64,000 bases of DNA from Halomonas sp. UBA3074 (GTDB lineage: Bacteria > Pseudomonadota > Gammaproteobacteria > Pseudomonadales > Halomonadaceae): positions 1 to 64,000 of the forward strand of contig NZ_DFBS01000004.1 in assembly GCF_002366715.1 (NCBI RefSeq), in the 5' to 3' direction. Below the pieces are notes generated by a model. It searched no databases, had not been told where the DNA came from, and saw only the letters and a list, made by a program, of their open reading frames with translations. Position numbers and translations under genes: made by a program. Below, in pieces: positions 33,335 through 42,095 of this stretch; the first letter of the stretch is position 1; every line of letters begins with the position of its first letter.

Positions 33335-34120
33335 TCAGCTCATCCAATTCCCGCCGTCGACATTAAGGGTCTGTGCCACCACGTAGTCGCTGTCCTGGCT
33401 GGCCAAAAATACCGCCGCGCCCGTGTGGTCCTCCGGCAACCCCATACGTCCGAACGGTACCGCCTCACCTACCAGGCGTTTCTTTTCGCCGAGGGGACGA
33501 TTCTCAAAACGGGCAAAAAGCGCATCGACCTCTTCCCACATTGGCGTATCGACCACGCCCGGGGCGATGCCGTTGACGTTGATACCGTGTTTAATGAGAT
33601 CCAACCCGCAGGATTGGGTCAGGCTGATCACGGCGGCTTTACTAGCGCAGTAAACACTGACTAACGCCTCGCCGCGGCGCCCCGCCTGTGAGGCCATATT
33701 GATAATCTTGCCGCCCTGGCCACGGGCGACCATCGAGCGGGCAACGCTCTGCAGCGTAAAGAACATGCCCTTGGTATTGACCGCGAACTGTTTATCGAAG
33801 CTCGCCGTTGTCACCTCGAGCACCGGCGCCATATCGAACACCGCAGCGTTGTTGACCAGGATATCGATGCCGCCGAAGCGCTGCGTCACCGCGTCGATCA
33901 TGGCGTCGATCGAGCCTTGATCGCAGACATCCAGCGCCACGCCCATCACCTGCTCGGCGCGCCCGTGCTGCTGCAATGTCGCCACGGCCTCATCGATGGC
34001 GCCCGGGTCGATATCGGCCACCACGACGCTGGCACCTTCTGACAAGTAACGCTGGGCAATGGCCAAACCGATACCCCGGGCGCCACCGGTGATCACTGCG
34101 ATTTTGTGGGTTAGTTTCAT
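33335..34120 (-). CDS. Short-chain dehydrogenase, sorbitol (L-iditol) dehydrogenase type
   Basis: The product is about 261 residues from the ATG at 34120 (AAGGAG upstream), where the protein begins MKLTHKIAVITGGARGIG. It has the Rossmann glycine motif, NNAAV, catalytic Ser in NMASQAGRRGE and YCASK for the Tyr-Lys pair. Similarity in layout to SmoS suggests oxidation of D-sorbitol to fructose (or galactitol to tagatose). Its position in a polyol ABC-transporter operon supports this. Confidence 0.88.
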   Translation of the reverse strand: MKLTHKIAVITGGARGIGLAIAQRYLSEGASVVVADIDPGAIDEAVATLQQHGRAEQVMGVALDVCDQGSIDAMIDAVTQRFGGIDILVNNAAVFDMAPVLEVTTASFDKQFAVNTKGMFFTLQSVARSMVARGQGGKIINMASQAGRRGEALVSVYCASKAAVISLTQSCGLDLIKHGINVNGIAPGVVDTPMWEEVDALFARFENRPLGEKKRLVGEAVPFGRMGLPEDHTGAAVFLASQDSDYVVAQTLNVDGGNWMS

Positions 34121-34133
34121 GATCGCGCTCTCC

Positions 34134-34817
34134 TTAGGGCGTCGCGCTATTGGCACTGGATTGCCACTCATCCACCAAGGCTTCCAAGCCATGCATGTGT
34201 TCTAGGATCCGCCAGGCGCCCGCCTGGGTAAGTCGCGCTGGCTGCTCAGCATCCACATGGCTGGCACCCACAAACCCTATGACGCACATCCCCGCGGCGT
34301 GGGCGGCCGTCACCCCGGCAACGCTGTCTTCCACGACCAGGCAGTCGCGCGGCACTTGGCCTAACTGAGACGCTGCCAACCGATAGAGCGCGGGGTCAGG
34401 CTTGGGGTGAGTCACCTGGTCTGCCGTGAAAATAGGTACTTCGCCAAAGGCTTCTGCCAAGCGAGTGCTCGCCAGCGACGCCAGCACACGACTGCGCCGA
34501 CTGTTCGAGACCACCGCTTTTTCCAGCGCAATGCCACGTACGGCCTTATCGGCCCCGTCGATGGCTTTCAACTCCCGCGCCAAGCGAGCCTCAATGGCGG
34601 TATCCACCTGCTCGGTCGCATCCAGCGGCAATGCGTGGGCGCTTAGCGCTTCGAGATGACGCAGAATATCCGCCGTGGTCATCCCCAGGGCTTGGCCTAG
34701 CGCTTGATCAATATTCAGGTCAGGCAACCAGCGGGAGAGGTATGCCACCAAGGTGTCTTCCGCAATGGCTTCGCTATCGACTAGCACGCCATCGCAGTCA
34801 AAGATGAGCGTCCTCAT
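34134..34817 (-). CDS. HAD-family sugar phosphatase
   Basis: This 227-residue HAD hydrolase has motif I DCDGVLVDSE, motif II VVSNSRR, and motif IV VVEDSVAGVTAAHAAG, with a helical cap domain at about 15-85. Members of this beta-phosphoglucomutase-like group dephosphorylate sugar phosphates. In polyol operons they may remove accumulated or wrong phosphates. It overlaps the ABC ATPase gene by four bases. Confidence 0.85.
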   Translation of the reverse strand: MRTLIFDCDGVLVDSEAIAEDTLVAYLSRWLPDLNIDQALGQALGMTTADILRHLEALSAHALPLDATEQVDTAIEARLARELKAIDGADKAVRGIALEKAVVSNSRRSRVLASLASTRLAEAFGEVPIFTADQVTHPKPDPALYRLAASQLGQVPRDCLVVEDSVAGVTAAHAAGMCVIGFVGASHVDAEQPARLTQAGAWRILEHMHGLEALVDEWQSSANSATP

Positions 34818-35965
34818 GCAGGCTCCTCGGCAGGCGAGCCGGGCGCACGGTTATCCTGACGAGTTAGCCCCGCCAACGGATGCTGCTGCAGGCTTGGCAG
34901 GGCTAGGCCGTCCGCATCGAATAAATGCGCGCGCTCAGGGGCAAAGCCGAAGTGCACGGTGTCGTTTACCCGGTAAGCCACGTCGCCATCGGCCATGATG
35001 GTGATCAACTCATTGTCCATTTGAACGTAGAGCGAGGTTTGACCACCCAGGCGTTCCAGCACTTTGATTTGGCCACTCAACGGCCCTTGATCGTCCAGTA
35101 TCAAATGCTCCGGGCGAACGCCCAGCTCGAGCGTTGCGTTGGCACCCAGGCGTTGCCCTTCAACCGGTACGCTACGCTCACCGCCACCCGGCAGGCGGAT
35201 CGTCACGCCTTCAGGCGACACGCTGGCCAGCGTCACGGGGAGAAAGTTCATTTTGGGGGAGCCAATAAACCCTGCCACGAAACGATTGCGTGGGTGGTGA
35301 TAGAGCGCCATGGGCGACCCCACCTGCTCGACCACACCGTCATGAAGGACGACAATTTTATCCGCCATGGTCATCGCTTCGATCTGGTCGTGGGTCACGT
35401 AGATCATAGTGGCGTCCAGCTCATCATGAAGACGCGCCAATTCGATGCGCATCTGCACACGCAGTGCGGCATCCAGGTTGGAGAGCGGCTCGTCGAACAG
35501 GAAGATGCTGGGGTTACGCACAATCGCACGGCCAATCGCTACCCGCTGGCGTTGACCGCCGGAAAGCGCCTTGGGTTTGCGGTCTAACAGTGGCTCAAGC
35601 TGCAGAATTTTGGCAGCTTCCAATACCTTGGCGCGGCGCTCCTCTTTCGACACCCCGGCCAAGCGCATACTGAAGCCCATGTTGCCCTCGACCGTCATGT
35701 GCGGGTAAAGCGCGTAGCTCTGAAACACCATTGCCAGGCCGCGATCGGCGGGCCCAACGTCGTTAATCCGCTGACCATCGATCAAAATATCGCCATTCGT
35801 CGCGCTTTCCAGCCCGGCGATCATGCGCATTAGGGTCGATTTACCGCAACCGGATGGGCCAACGAAGACAACGAATTCGCGGTCATTCACTTCAAGGTCG
35901 ATGCCCTTGATCACCTCGGTGTCGCCAAAACGCTTGGTAATATTGTGCAGTTGTAGTGTTGCCAT
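34814..35965 (-). CDS. ABC transporter ATPase for polyol uptake (MalK/SmoK type)
   Basis: The 383-residue ATPase has Walker A GPSGCGKST at about 38-46, signature LSGGQRQRV, Walker B IFLFDEPLSNLD and the switch His in YVTHDQ. A C-terminal TOBE domain at about 240-365 is typical of carbohydrate importers (CUT1). It energises the two permeases encoded immediately upstream. Confidence 0.95.
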   Translation of the reverse strand: MATLQLHNITKRFGDTEVIKGIDLEVNDREFVVFVGPSGCGKSTLMRMIAGLESATNGDILIDGQRINDVGPADRGLAMVFQSYALYPHMTVEGNMGFSMRLAGVSKEERRAKVLEAAKILQLEPLLDRKPKALSGGQRQRVAIGRAIVRNPSIFLFDEPLSNLDAALRVQMRIELARLHDELDATMIYVTHDQIEAMTMADKIVVLHDGVVEQVGSPMALYHHPRNRFVAGFIGSPKMNFLPVTLASVSPEGVTIRLPGGGERSVPVEGQRLGANATLELGVRPEHLILDDQGPLSGQIKVLERLGGQTSLYVQMDNELITIMADGDVAYRVNDTVHFGFAPERAHLFDADGLALPSLQQHPLAGLTRQDNRAPGSPAEEPA

Positions 35966-35977
35966 GAGGAATATCCT

Positions 35978-36844
35978 TTACTTGACGGCGCCAAAGGTCA
36001 GGCCACGTACCATTTGTTTTTGCGTCATCCAACCGAGTATCAAAATGGGCGCAATGGCCATGGTGGAAGCGGCAGAGAGCTTGGCCCAGAACAGCCCCTC
36101 AGGGCTCGAGAATGAGGCGATGTAAGCCGTTAACGGCGCGGCATTCGAGGTGGTCAGGTTGAGACTCCAGAACGCCTCGTTCCAACTCAGGATGACCGAA
36201 AGCAAGCCTGTCGAGGCGATGCCTGGCAGCGTTAGCGGCAGCAGCAGATAGAGCACTTCCTGCAGGGTCGAGGCACCGTCCATGCGGCCTGCTTCGAGGA
36301 TGTCCTTGGGCATATCCTTGAAGAAGGTATAAAGCATCCACACCACGATCGGCAGGTTCATCAGCGTATAGACGATGATCAACCCCGTGCGGGTATCCAG
36401 CAGCCCGACATCACGAAAAATCAGGTAAATCGGCACCAGCACACCGACCGAAGGCAGCATTTTGGTGGAAAGCATCCACAGCAGCGTGCCTTTGGTGCGC
36501 TTGGTCGGCAAAAAGGCCATGGCATAAGCCGCGGGTATCGCAATCAGCAGCGCCAGCAAGGTGGAGCCAAACGCCACCGCGACACTGTTGAGGGCAAAGC
36601 GTGCATAGCCAGAGCGCGCCTGCACCTCTTGGTAGCTCTCAAGGGTGGGCGAAAAAATCAGCGAAGGATCGGCAATGGCTGCCGTTTCTGTTTTGAAACC
36701 GGTCAGAATCATCCAGAAAATCGGAAAGAAAATGACCACCGCCACCGACCAGCCCACTACCGTTAGCAAGAGACGCTTGCTCTGCGCTGACCGCCACCCC
36801 GATACCGAACGTGGCGCCGCCGTTTTGGAACTTACTGTTGTCAT
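35978..36844 (-). CDS. ABC polyol permease (MalG/SmoG type)
   Basis: The product is 288 residues from the ATG at 36844, with GGGAG upstream; a longer frame that starts inside the neighbouring permease is not plausible. It has six TM helices and the EAA loop EAGRMDGASTLQEVLYLLLP that docks on the ATPase. It pairs with the permease at 36867-37757. Confidence 0.93.
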   Translation of the reverse strand: MTTVSSKTAAPRSVSGWRSAQSKRLLLTVVGWSVAVVIFFPIFWMILTGFKTETAAIADPSLIFSPTLESYQEVQARSGYARFALNSVAVAFGSTLLALLIAIPAAYAMAFLPTKRTKGTLLWMLSTKMLPSVGVLVPIYLIFRDVGLLDTRTGLIIVYTLMNLPIVVWMLYTFFKDMPKDILEAGRMDGASTLQEVLYLLLPLTLPGIASTGLLSVILSWNEAFWSLNLTTSNAAPLTAYIASFSSPEGLFWAKLSAASTMAIAPILILGWMTQKQMVRGLTFGAVK

Positions 36845-36866
36845 CGAATTACTCCCAATTGCCGGT

Positions 36867-37757
36867 CTAGTCTTCCAGATTTTTGGCCACCATACGGACC
36901 AGGAAGATCGCCACGATATTCGCCAGGATGATCGCAATCACCCCACCGGCAGACGCCACGCCTACGTCAAAATCCAGCAGCGCACGGATGTAAATCAGAT
37001 AGGCCAAGTTCGTCGTCGCTAAACCAGGGCCACCCGACGTCGTCACAAAAATCTCGGCAAAGATAGTCAGCAGGAAGATCATTTCAATCATGATCACCAC
37101 ACTGATCGCGCGCTTTAAGTGCGGCAGGGTAATAAAGAAGAAAATCGCCACTGGCCCGGCACCATCCATACGCGCCGCTTCGACTTGGTCTTCGTCCAGC
37201 GACTGCATCGCGGTGAGTAGAATCAGCAGCGCAAAGGGCAACCACTGCCACGCGACAATGATCACGATCGAGGTAAGCGGAAGCGCCGAAAACCAATCAA
37301 GCGCCGGCAGGCCAATGGACTCAGCCAACCACGCCAACACCCCGTTGGAGGGGTGCATCATCATATTCTTCCACACCAGTGCACTCACGGTGGGCATGAC
37401 AAAGAACGGTGAAATGGCCAGTACCCGGGCGATACCACGCCCTGCAAACTCCTGCTGGAACAGCACGGCCAGCAAGGTACCACCCACGACGGTAATCACC
37501 AGCACCCAGCCTACCAGCAGCAGCGTGTTGCCCATGGCTGCCCACAGGGCTGGATCGGTGAGTAAGTATTGGTAGTTCTCCACCCCAGCAAAGCCGGTCA
37601 TGCCGGGCATTAACAGGTTGTAGTATTGAAAAGAAAACCATAGCGTCATGCCTAACGGCACAATCATCCAAAGCAGCAGCAATATCACTGCGGGCGCTTG
37701 AAGCGAAAGCGTCCTCAGCCCGCCGACGGTACGGCCGGAAGCACGGGGTTTAGTCAT
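36867..37757 (-). CDS. ABC polyol permease (MalF/SmoF type)
   Basis: The 296-residue protein has six TM helices and the EAA motif EAARMDGAGPVAIFFFITLP. It is the MalF-type partner without the long periplasmic loop of MalF. The gene follows the binding-protein gene after an intercistronic hairpin at 37802-37846. Confidence 0.93.
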   Translation of the reverse strand: MTKPRASGRTVGGLRTLSLQAPAVILLLLWMIVPLGMTLWFSFQYYNLLMPGMTGFAGVENYQYLLTDPALWAAMGNTLLLVGWVLVITVVGGTLLAVLFQQEFAGRGIARVLAISPFFVMPTVSALVWKNMMMHPSNGVLAWLAESIGLPALDWFSALPLTSIVIIVAWQWLPFALLILLTAMQSLDEDQVEAARMDGAGPVAIFFFITLPHLKRAISVVIMIEMIFLLTIFAEIFVTTSGGPGLATTNLAYLIYIRALLDFDVGVASAGGVIAIILANIVAIFLVRMVAKNLED

Positions 37758-37801
37758 GGGAATACCTGCGGAAAACTGACTTGCTATAAAACATCGATAA
37801 A

Positions 37802-37846
37802 AACGCCCGCCGTCGCCATTACTGGCTAAGTGAAACGGCAGGCGTT
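37802..37846 (-). terminator. Intra-operon hairpin after the binding-protein gene
   Basis: AACGCCCGCCGT (37802-37813) pairs with ACGGCAGGCGTT (37835-37846) with one mismatch across a 21-base loop. On the minus strand it is followed by a short U-rich run. It probably attenuates transcription or protects the 3' end so that the binding protein is made in excess over the permeases. Confidence 0.6.
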
Positions 37847-37855
37847 CGTTACTTT

Positions 37856-39178
37856 TTACCTTTCGATGTAGCCAGCCCGTTGCATCGTACGTTCAGTGGC
37901 GCGCTGAGCGTTGTCTAGCGCCTGCTCGACCGTCGTGTCACCCGTTAAGGCAGCAGCAATGGTTTGGCCCACTTGCGTACCAATTGACTGGAACTCGGGG
38001 ATGTTGACCGTTTGTACGCCAACGTAGGGGTTTGGCTCGAGCGTTGAGTCGTTGGGGTCAGTCTCTTGAATGGCCTTCAGCACGAAATCAGCAAAAGGGG
38101 CCGCTTCGGTGTACTGCTCGTTCGCGTAAGTAGACTCACGCGTGCCGGGAGGAACGCTGGTCCAGCCTTCGGTTTCACCCACAAGCTCGATGTACTCTTG
38201 CGAGGTCGCCCACGTAATAAATTCACGCGCGGCATCCTGTTTTTCAGAAGAGGCCGGAATCGCGAGCGCCCAGGACCACAACCAATGCGAGCCTTTCGGT
38301 GTTTCGGCGATAGGCGCTGGGGCAAAGCCTAAGCGGTCCGCCACCTCGGATTCCTTGGGATCGTAAAGCTTGCCCGCCGCTGAAGTGGCGTCTACCCACA
38401 TGGCGCAGTTGCCGCGTGCGAACAGGGCAAGGTTTTCGTTAAAGCCGTTGGAGCTAGCCCCTGGCGGGCCATAATCATTGAGCAGGTCGACATAGAACTG
38501 GACAGCGTTCGTCCATTGCTCAGAGTTAAGCTCTGGATTCCACTCCTCATCGAACCAGCGCCCACCGTAGGTGTTCACAAGCGTGGTAATGAAGGCCATG
38601 TTCTCGCCCCAGCCCGGCTTGCCGCGCAGGCAGATGCCCGCCAGCCCTTCTTCGCTGCCGTGCAGTTCGCCTGCCCACTCGCGCACTTCTTCCCAGGTGG
38701 GCTGCTCGGTCATCTCGATACCCGCTTTATCGAACAGATCCTGGCGGTAGTACATCATCGAGCTTTCGGCGTAAAACGGCAGTGCATGGAGGGTGCCATC
38801 CAGGCTCAAGCCATCGCGCACAGATGCCAGCAGGTCGTCTTCGTTGTAATCCTCGGGCAGGTCTTCCAACGGAGAAAGCCAACCACGCTCTGCCCAGATG
38901 GGCACTTCATAAGTCCCGATCGTCATCACGTCAAATTGGCCACCGCCGGTGGCAATATCGGTCGTCATGCGTTGACGCAGCACGTTTTCCTCGAGCACGA
39001 CCCAATCCAGGGTAATGTCGGGGTGCGCTTCTTCAAAAGCCTCAGTCAGGCTCTGCATGATCACCATGTCGTTATTGTTAACCGTCGCCACGGTGATTTC
39101 GGTTTGCGCCTGGGCTTGGCTGGATAGGGCAATGGCAGCCGCTAGCGCGGTGACGGGCAAGTGACGTGCGAGTCGCAT
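37856..39178 (-). CDS. Polyol ABC transporter substrate-binding protein (SmoE/MtlE type)
   Basis: The 440-residue family 1 solute-binding protein has a signal peptide (MRLARHLPVTALAAAIALSS, cleavage near AQAQ). The mature N-terminus TEITVATVNNNDMVIMQSLT is characteristic of mannitol/sorbitol-binding SmoE proteins. It is the first gene of the operon and determines substrate specificity in the periplasm. Confidence 0.92.
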   Translation of the reverse strand: MRLARHLPVTALAAAIALSSQAQAQTEITVATVNNNDMVIMQSLTEAFEEAHPDITLDWVVLEENVLRQRMTTDIATGGGQFDVMTIGTYEVPIWAERGWLSPLEDLPEDYNEDDLLASVRDGLSLDGTLHALPFYAESSMMYYRQDLFDKAGIEMTEQPTWEEVREWAGELHGSEEGLAGICLRGKPGWGENMAFITTLVNTYGGRWFDEEWNPELNSEQWTNAVQFYVDLLNDYGPPGASSNGFNENLALFARGNCAMWVDATSAAGKLYDPKESEVADRLGFAPAPIAETPKGSHWLWSWALAIPASSEKQDAAREFITWATSQEYIELVGETEGWTSVPPGTRESTYANEQYTEAAPFADFVLKAIQETDPNDSTLEPNPYVGVQTVNIPEFQSIGTQVGQTIAAALTGDTTVEQALDNAQRATERTMQRAGYIER

Positions 39179-39228
39179 AAAGCACTCCTATGGGCATGTA
39201 TTGGCATTGTTGTTGCCTTGATCTCATT

Positions 39229-39251
39229 GATCATCAACCGAACAAATGATC
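39229..39251. promoter_or_regulatory. Candidate operator of the polyol operon
   Basis: GATCAT (39229-39234) and ATGATC (39246-39251) form an inverted repeat with an 11-base gap, within AT-rich sequence about 50-75 bases upstream of the binding-protein gene. It is a suitable site for the SorC-type regulator encoded next to it. Confidence 0.5.
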
Positions 39252-39343
39252 GTACGTTAGCCAAAAAAAAGCAAAGCCGATCAGCTTAGACTTTACGCTA
39301 ACGCATCACCCTTCGCGCATGTTGCAGCGCACACGTTAAGCCC

Positions 39344-40306
39344 CTATAACGCCTCGACAATTTGCCGAGCAGCCACTTCATCGGTCACCAGCCCTTTTAG
39401 CCAACCGCCGCGCAACGCGGCATGTATCGCCGGGGCTTTCTCTCTGCCGCCCGCGATTGCCACCATGTGGTGCTTGCCAAAGCGCTCCAGGGGCAGGCTG
39501 GTGACCCGCCGGGTAATGGAGCAATCGATCACTTCCCCGTCGCGGTTTAGCGGCCAGCCAAGCAACTCGCCTACCGCGGCCAGGCCCAGCAGCTCATCCA
39601 GCTCACTTTCGCTGATAAAGTGATCCTGGAACAGAGTCGCCTGGCGGTCGATACGCCCAACGCCAATGAAAGCGGCCTCGGACTCGCGCGCCACATCGGC
39701 AATTTTTTTAAATAGACGCTGGGTCAGCATCGCCTCTTTCTCGGCCAGGGTCTCCGCCACTACCGGCGCGGGCAGCAAAAAGCGCTCACCGCCAGTTTTA
39801 TCTGCCATTACCATCACCGCATCGTAACGGTTAGCCGAGCCGTCGCGGGCCACATTCCCCACCAACGATACAAAGCGGTGCTGGGGCCTTTCAACACGGC
39901 TAAGCGCCTCTACCGCCGCACGCACCGAGCGGCCGGTACCCAATGAAAGCGTCAATGGTTCGCTGCGCTCGACCAGCTGTGCCACCCGCTCGGCGGCAGC
40001 CACGGCCAAATAAGACGCGGCGCTTTCGGCGGCGTGGTTATCGGCGGGCACCACGTCGCAGTAGGCCAACCCAAAGTGATCGCGCAGCGCGCTGCCCAGC
40101 GCCATGCAGTGAGAGATCGGATGGTCAATATGCACTTTCACCAACCCCTCTTGGCGAGCCAGGGCTAATAAGCGCTGCACACCTGGCCGCGAAACGCCCA
40201 ACTGGCTGGCGATCTCATCCTGGGTCATTCCCCCCACGTAAGACATCCACGCGGCGCGGGCTGCCTGATCCAGCTTTACCTCAAATTTATCCATACGATG
40301 GCTCAC
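39344..40306 (-). CDS. SorC/DeoR-type sugar-binding transcriptional regulator
   Basis: The 320-residue regulator has an N-terminal HTH (MTQDEIASQLGVSRPGVQRLLALA) and a C-terminal SorC sugar-binding domain (LSLGTGRSVRAAVEAL; HMVAIAGGREKAPAIHAALRG). Such proteins sense phosphorylated sugars or polyols. Placed immediately upstream of, and in the same direction as, the polyol operon, it is the likely regulator. The start may be the ATG at 40294 instead. Confidence 0.9.
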   Translation of the reverse strand: MSHRMDKFEVKLDQAARAAWMSYVGGMTQDEIASQLGVSRPGVQRLLALARQEGLVKVHIDHPISHCMALGSALRDHFGLAYCDVVPADNHAAESAASYLAVAAAERVAQLVERSEPLTLSLGTGRSVRAAVEALSRVERPQHRFVSLVGNVARDGSANRYDAVMVMADKTGGERFLLPAPVVAETLAEKEAMLTQRLFKKIADVARESEAAFIGVGRIDRQATLFQDHFISESELDELLGLAAVGELLGWPLNRDGEVIDCSITRRVTSLPLERFGKHHMVAIAGGREKAPAIHAALRGGWLKGLVTDEVAARQIVEAL

Positions 40307-40422
40307 TAAACGGGTACCAAACCATCATCATACAAAGCCAAGCCCGCGACCAGTAGTCGTCTATCCGCTAACATAGGGGTAGTCCAGCGTTTGAAGATGA
40401 ACCGATGGCAGGGAGACCTAGC

Positions 40423-40734
40423 ATGTACAAACTGGCTTTTTTTGTTCCCGTTGAAGATGCCGACAGCGTCAAGCAAGCCGTGTTCGAGGCAGGCGCAGGG
40501 CGCATAGGGGTGTATGAGAATGTCTGTTTTCAAACACGCGGCACCGGGCAATTTCGCCCGATGGAAGGTGCCAACCCTCATATCGGTTCGGTTGGCAGCC
40601 TGGAACAGGTGGAAGAGTACAAAGTTGAAATGGTGTGCGACGAAGCGCATGTTCACGGTGCCATTGCCGCTTTAAAACTTGCCCACCCCTATGAAGAAGT
40701 CGCTTATGATGTGTGGCTATTAGCCGATCTATAG
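40423..40734 (+). CDS. NIF3/YqfO-like small protein
   Basis: The product is 104 residues from the ATG at 40423 (AGGGAGA upstream). It corresponds to the inserted CutA-like domain of YqfO/NIF3 proteins as a stand-alone unit (MYKLAFFVPVEDADSVKQAV; NVCFQTRGTGQFRPMEGANP; AHPYEEVAYDVW). Free-standing versions are common in gammaproteobacteria; the function is not established, though metal binding or trimer formation like CutA is likely. Confidence 0.85.
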   Translation: MYKLAFFVPVEDADSVKQAVFEAGAGRIGVYENVCFQTRGTGQFRPMEGANPHIGSVGSLEQVEEYKVEMVCDEAHVHGAIAALKLAHPYEEVAYDVWLLADL

Positions 40735-40771
40735 CGAGTCGAGCCCTTAGTCTTGAGGCTAACGTTCAGAC

Positions 40772-41329
40772 TCAGGCACTGCCAAAATAGCGTTCCCGAT
40801 CCTCAGGCGTCACCATACTGATATGCAGCGGAAACTCATTGTGGGGACGATCAGCGAAAAAGTGTTTGAGCGTGCGCTCAATGGTGGTGAAGGCGAGTTC
40901 GTCCCAAGGGATTTCGTGCTCTTCAAACAGCGCTACTTCCAGGCTTTCCGGCCCGGCACTGAAACCACCGACCAGCTCGGCACGAAAAATCATATACACC
41001 TGATTGATATGCGGCAAGTCAATCAAGGTGTAAAGATTGGCCAGTTCGACCTCGGCGCAGGCCTCCTCACGTGTCTCTCTGGCGGCCGCCTGCTGGGTGG
41101 ATTCAGCGTTTTCCATATAGCCTGCTGGCAGTGTCCAGTACCCTTTGCGTGGTGAGATGGCCCGCTTACAGAGCAACACCTTACTGCCACTCACCGGCAA
41201 GGTGCCGGCCACAATGCGCGGGTTCTGGTAATGAATCGTACCGCAGGCATCGCACAGGTAGCGCGGGCGGTCATCGCCTTCAGGGAGAGCAAAACGTACC
41301 TTATCACCACAGTGGCTACAAAAGTTCAT
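40772..41329 (-). CDS. Nudix hydrolase with N-terminal zinc ribbon
   Basis: This 185-residue protein has an N-terminal zinc ribbon (FCSHCGDKV...LCDACG) followed by a Nudix domain. Its box is G-x5-E-x7-RE-x2-EE (GYMENAESTQQAAARETREE). This resembles NudC-like enzymes without the NudC-specific tail. The substrate may be a nucleotide such as NADH, ADP-ribose or dATP; it cannot be decided from sequence. It is divergent from the second Nudix gene. Confidence 0.88.
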   Translation of the reverse strand: MNFCSHCGDKVRFALPEGDDRPRYLCDACGTIHYQNPRIVAGTLPVSGSKVLLCKRAISPRKGYWTLPAGYMENAESTQQAAARETREEACAEVELANLYTLIDLPHINQVYMIFRAELVGGFSAGPESLEVALFEEHEIPWDELAFTTIERTLKHFFADRPHNEFPLHISMVTPEDRERYFGSA

Positions 41330-41423
41330 CGCGTATTCTCAACGGCTAGTGAATAGAAGCCTCGACGCGCTTGACGTCAATGACCGCTGCTGGGTAAAAG
41401 AGAACAAAGTGATTGGATGCCCT

Positions 41424-42095
41424 ATGTTAGAGAAACTGCGCAACCAGCTGCAACAGCTGACGCCTCAACGCTTGGATCATGTGGTCATGCCCGAGGCGGC
41501 GGTACTGATGCCGATTGTCGAGCGACCGGCCCCCACCCTACTGTTTACCCGTCGTGCTAGCCACTTGAGTACCCATAGCGGTCAAGTGGCGTTTCCCGGC
41601 GGCAAGCGCGAACCCTTCGATGCCGACCTGTATGCCACAGCGCTGCGTGAAGCAGAGGAAGAGATTGCCCTCGACCCCGCGCTGGTGCAACCGTTAGGGC
41701 GACTTTCGGACGTTATTTCGCTGCATGGCATTCGCGTTACCCCGTGGGTCGGTATCATTCCGCCTGATCTACCGCTGGTGGCCGACCCCGGGGAGCTAGA
41801 CGCTATTTTTGAAGTCCCGCTCAGCCATTTTTTAGATGACCACCGTACCCATACCGATGTCATTACGGTCGACGGCGTGGCGCACTACGTGCCTAGCTAC
41901 CATGTCGACGGCCATGTCATCTGGGGACTTTCAGCGATGATGCTGGTCGAGCTATTGGCCGAAGGCTTTGGTATGCCCATTGATTTGCATCAGCGCCCCC
42001 TGGGGCCGCTGCGCCACTATCCCGAACGTACCACGCGCCTTTCTACTTCCGCGACGAGAGATTCTCGCCCAGCCCCCTCGAGACCCAAACAATGA
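41424..42095 (+). CDS. Nudix CoA pyrophosphatase (NudL-like)
   Basis: The product is about 223 residues from the ATG at 41424; a GTG at 41349 extends it without added domains. The CoA-Nudix signature LLFTRRASHLSTHSGQVAFP followed by GGKREPFDAD and the REAEEEIAL box are clear. Such enzymes cleave CoA and its derivatives. The stop overlaps the oxygenase start (ATGA), so the two are co-translated. Confidence 0.85.
   Translation: MLEKLRNQLQQLTPQRLDHVVMPEAAVLMPIVERPAPTLLFTRRASHLSTHSGQVAFPGGKREPFDADLYATALREAEEEIALDPALVQPLGRLSDVISLHGIRVTPWVGIIPPDLPLVADPGELDAIFEVPLSHFLDDHRTHTDVITVDGVAHYVPSYHVDGHVIWGLSAMMLVELLAEGFGMPIDLHQRPLGPLRHYPERTTRLSTSATRDSRPAPSRPKQ

Noticed and set aside
36845..36937. N-terminal extension of the second polyol permease
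   Set aside because: The extension (Arg/Ser/Trp-rich) lies within the 3' end of the upstream permease gene; the ATG at 36844 has a good ribosome site and the expected N-terminus.
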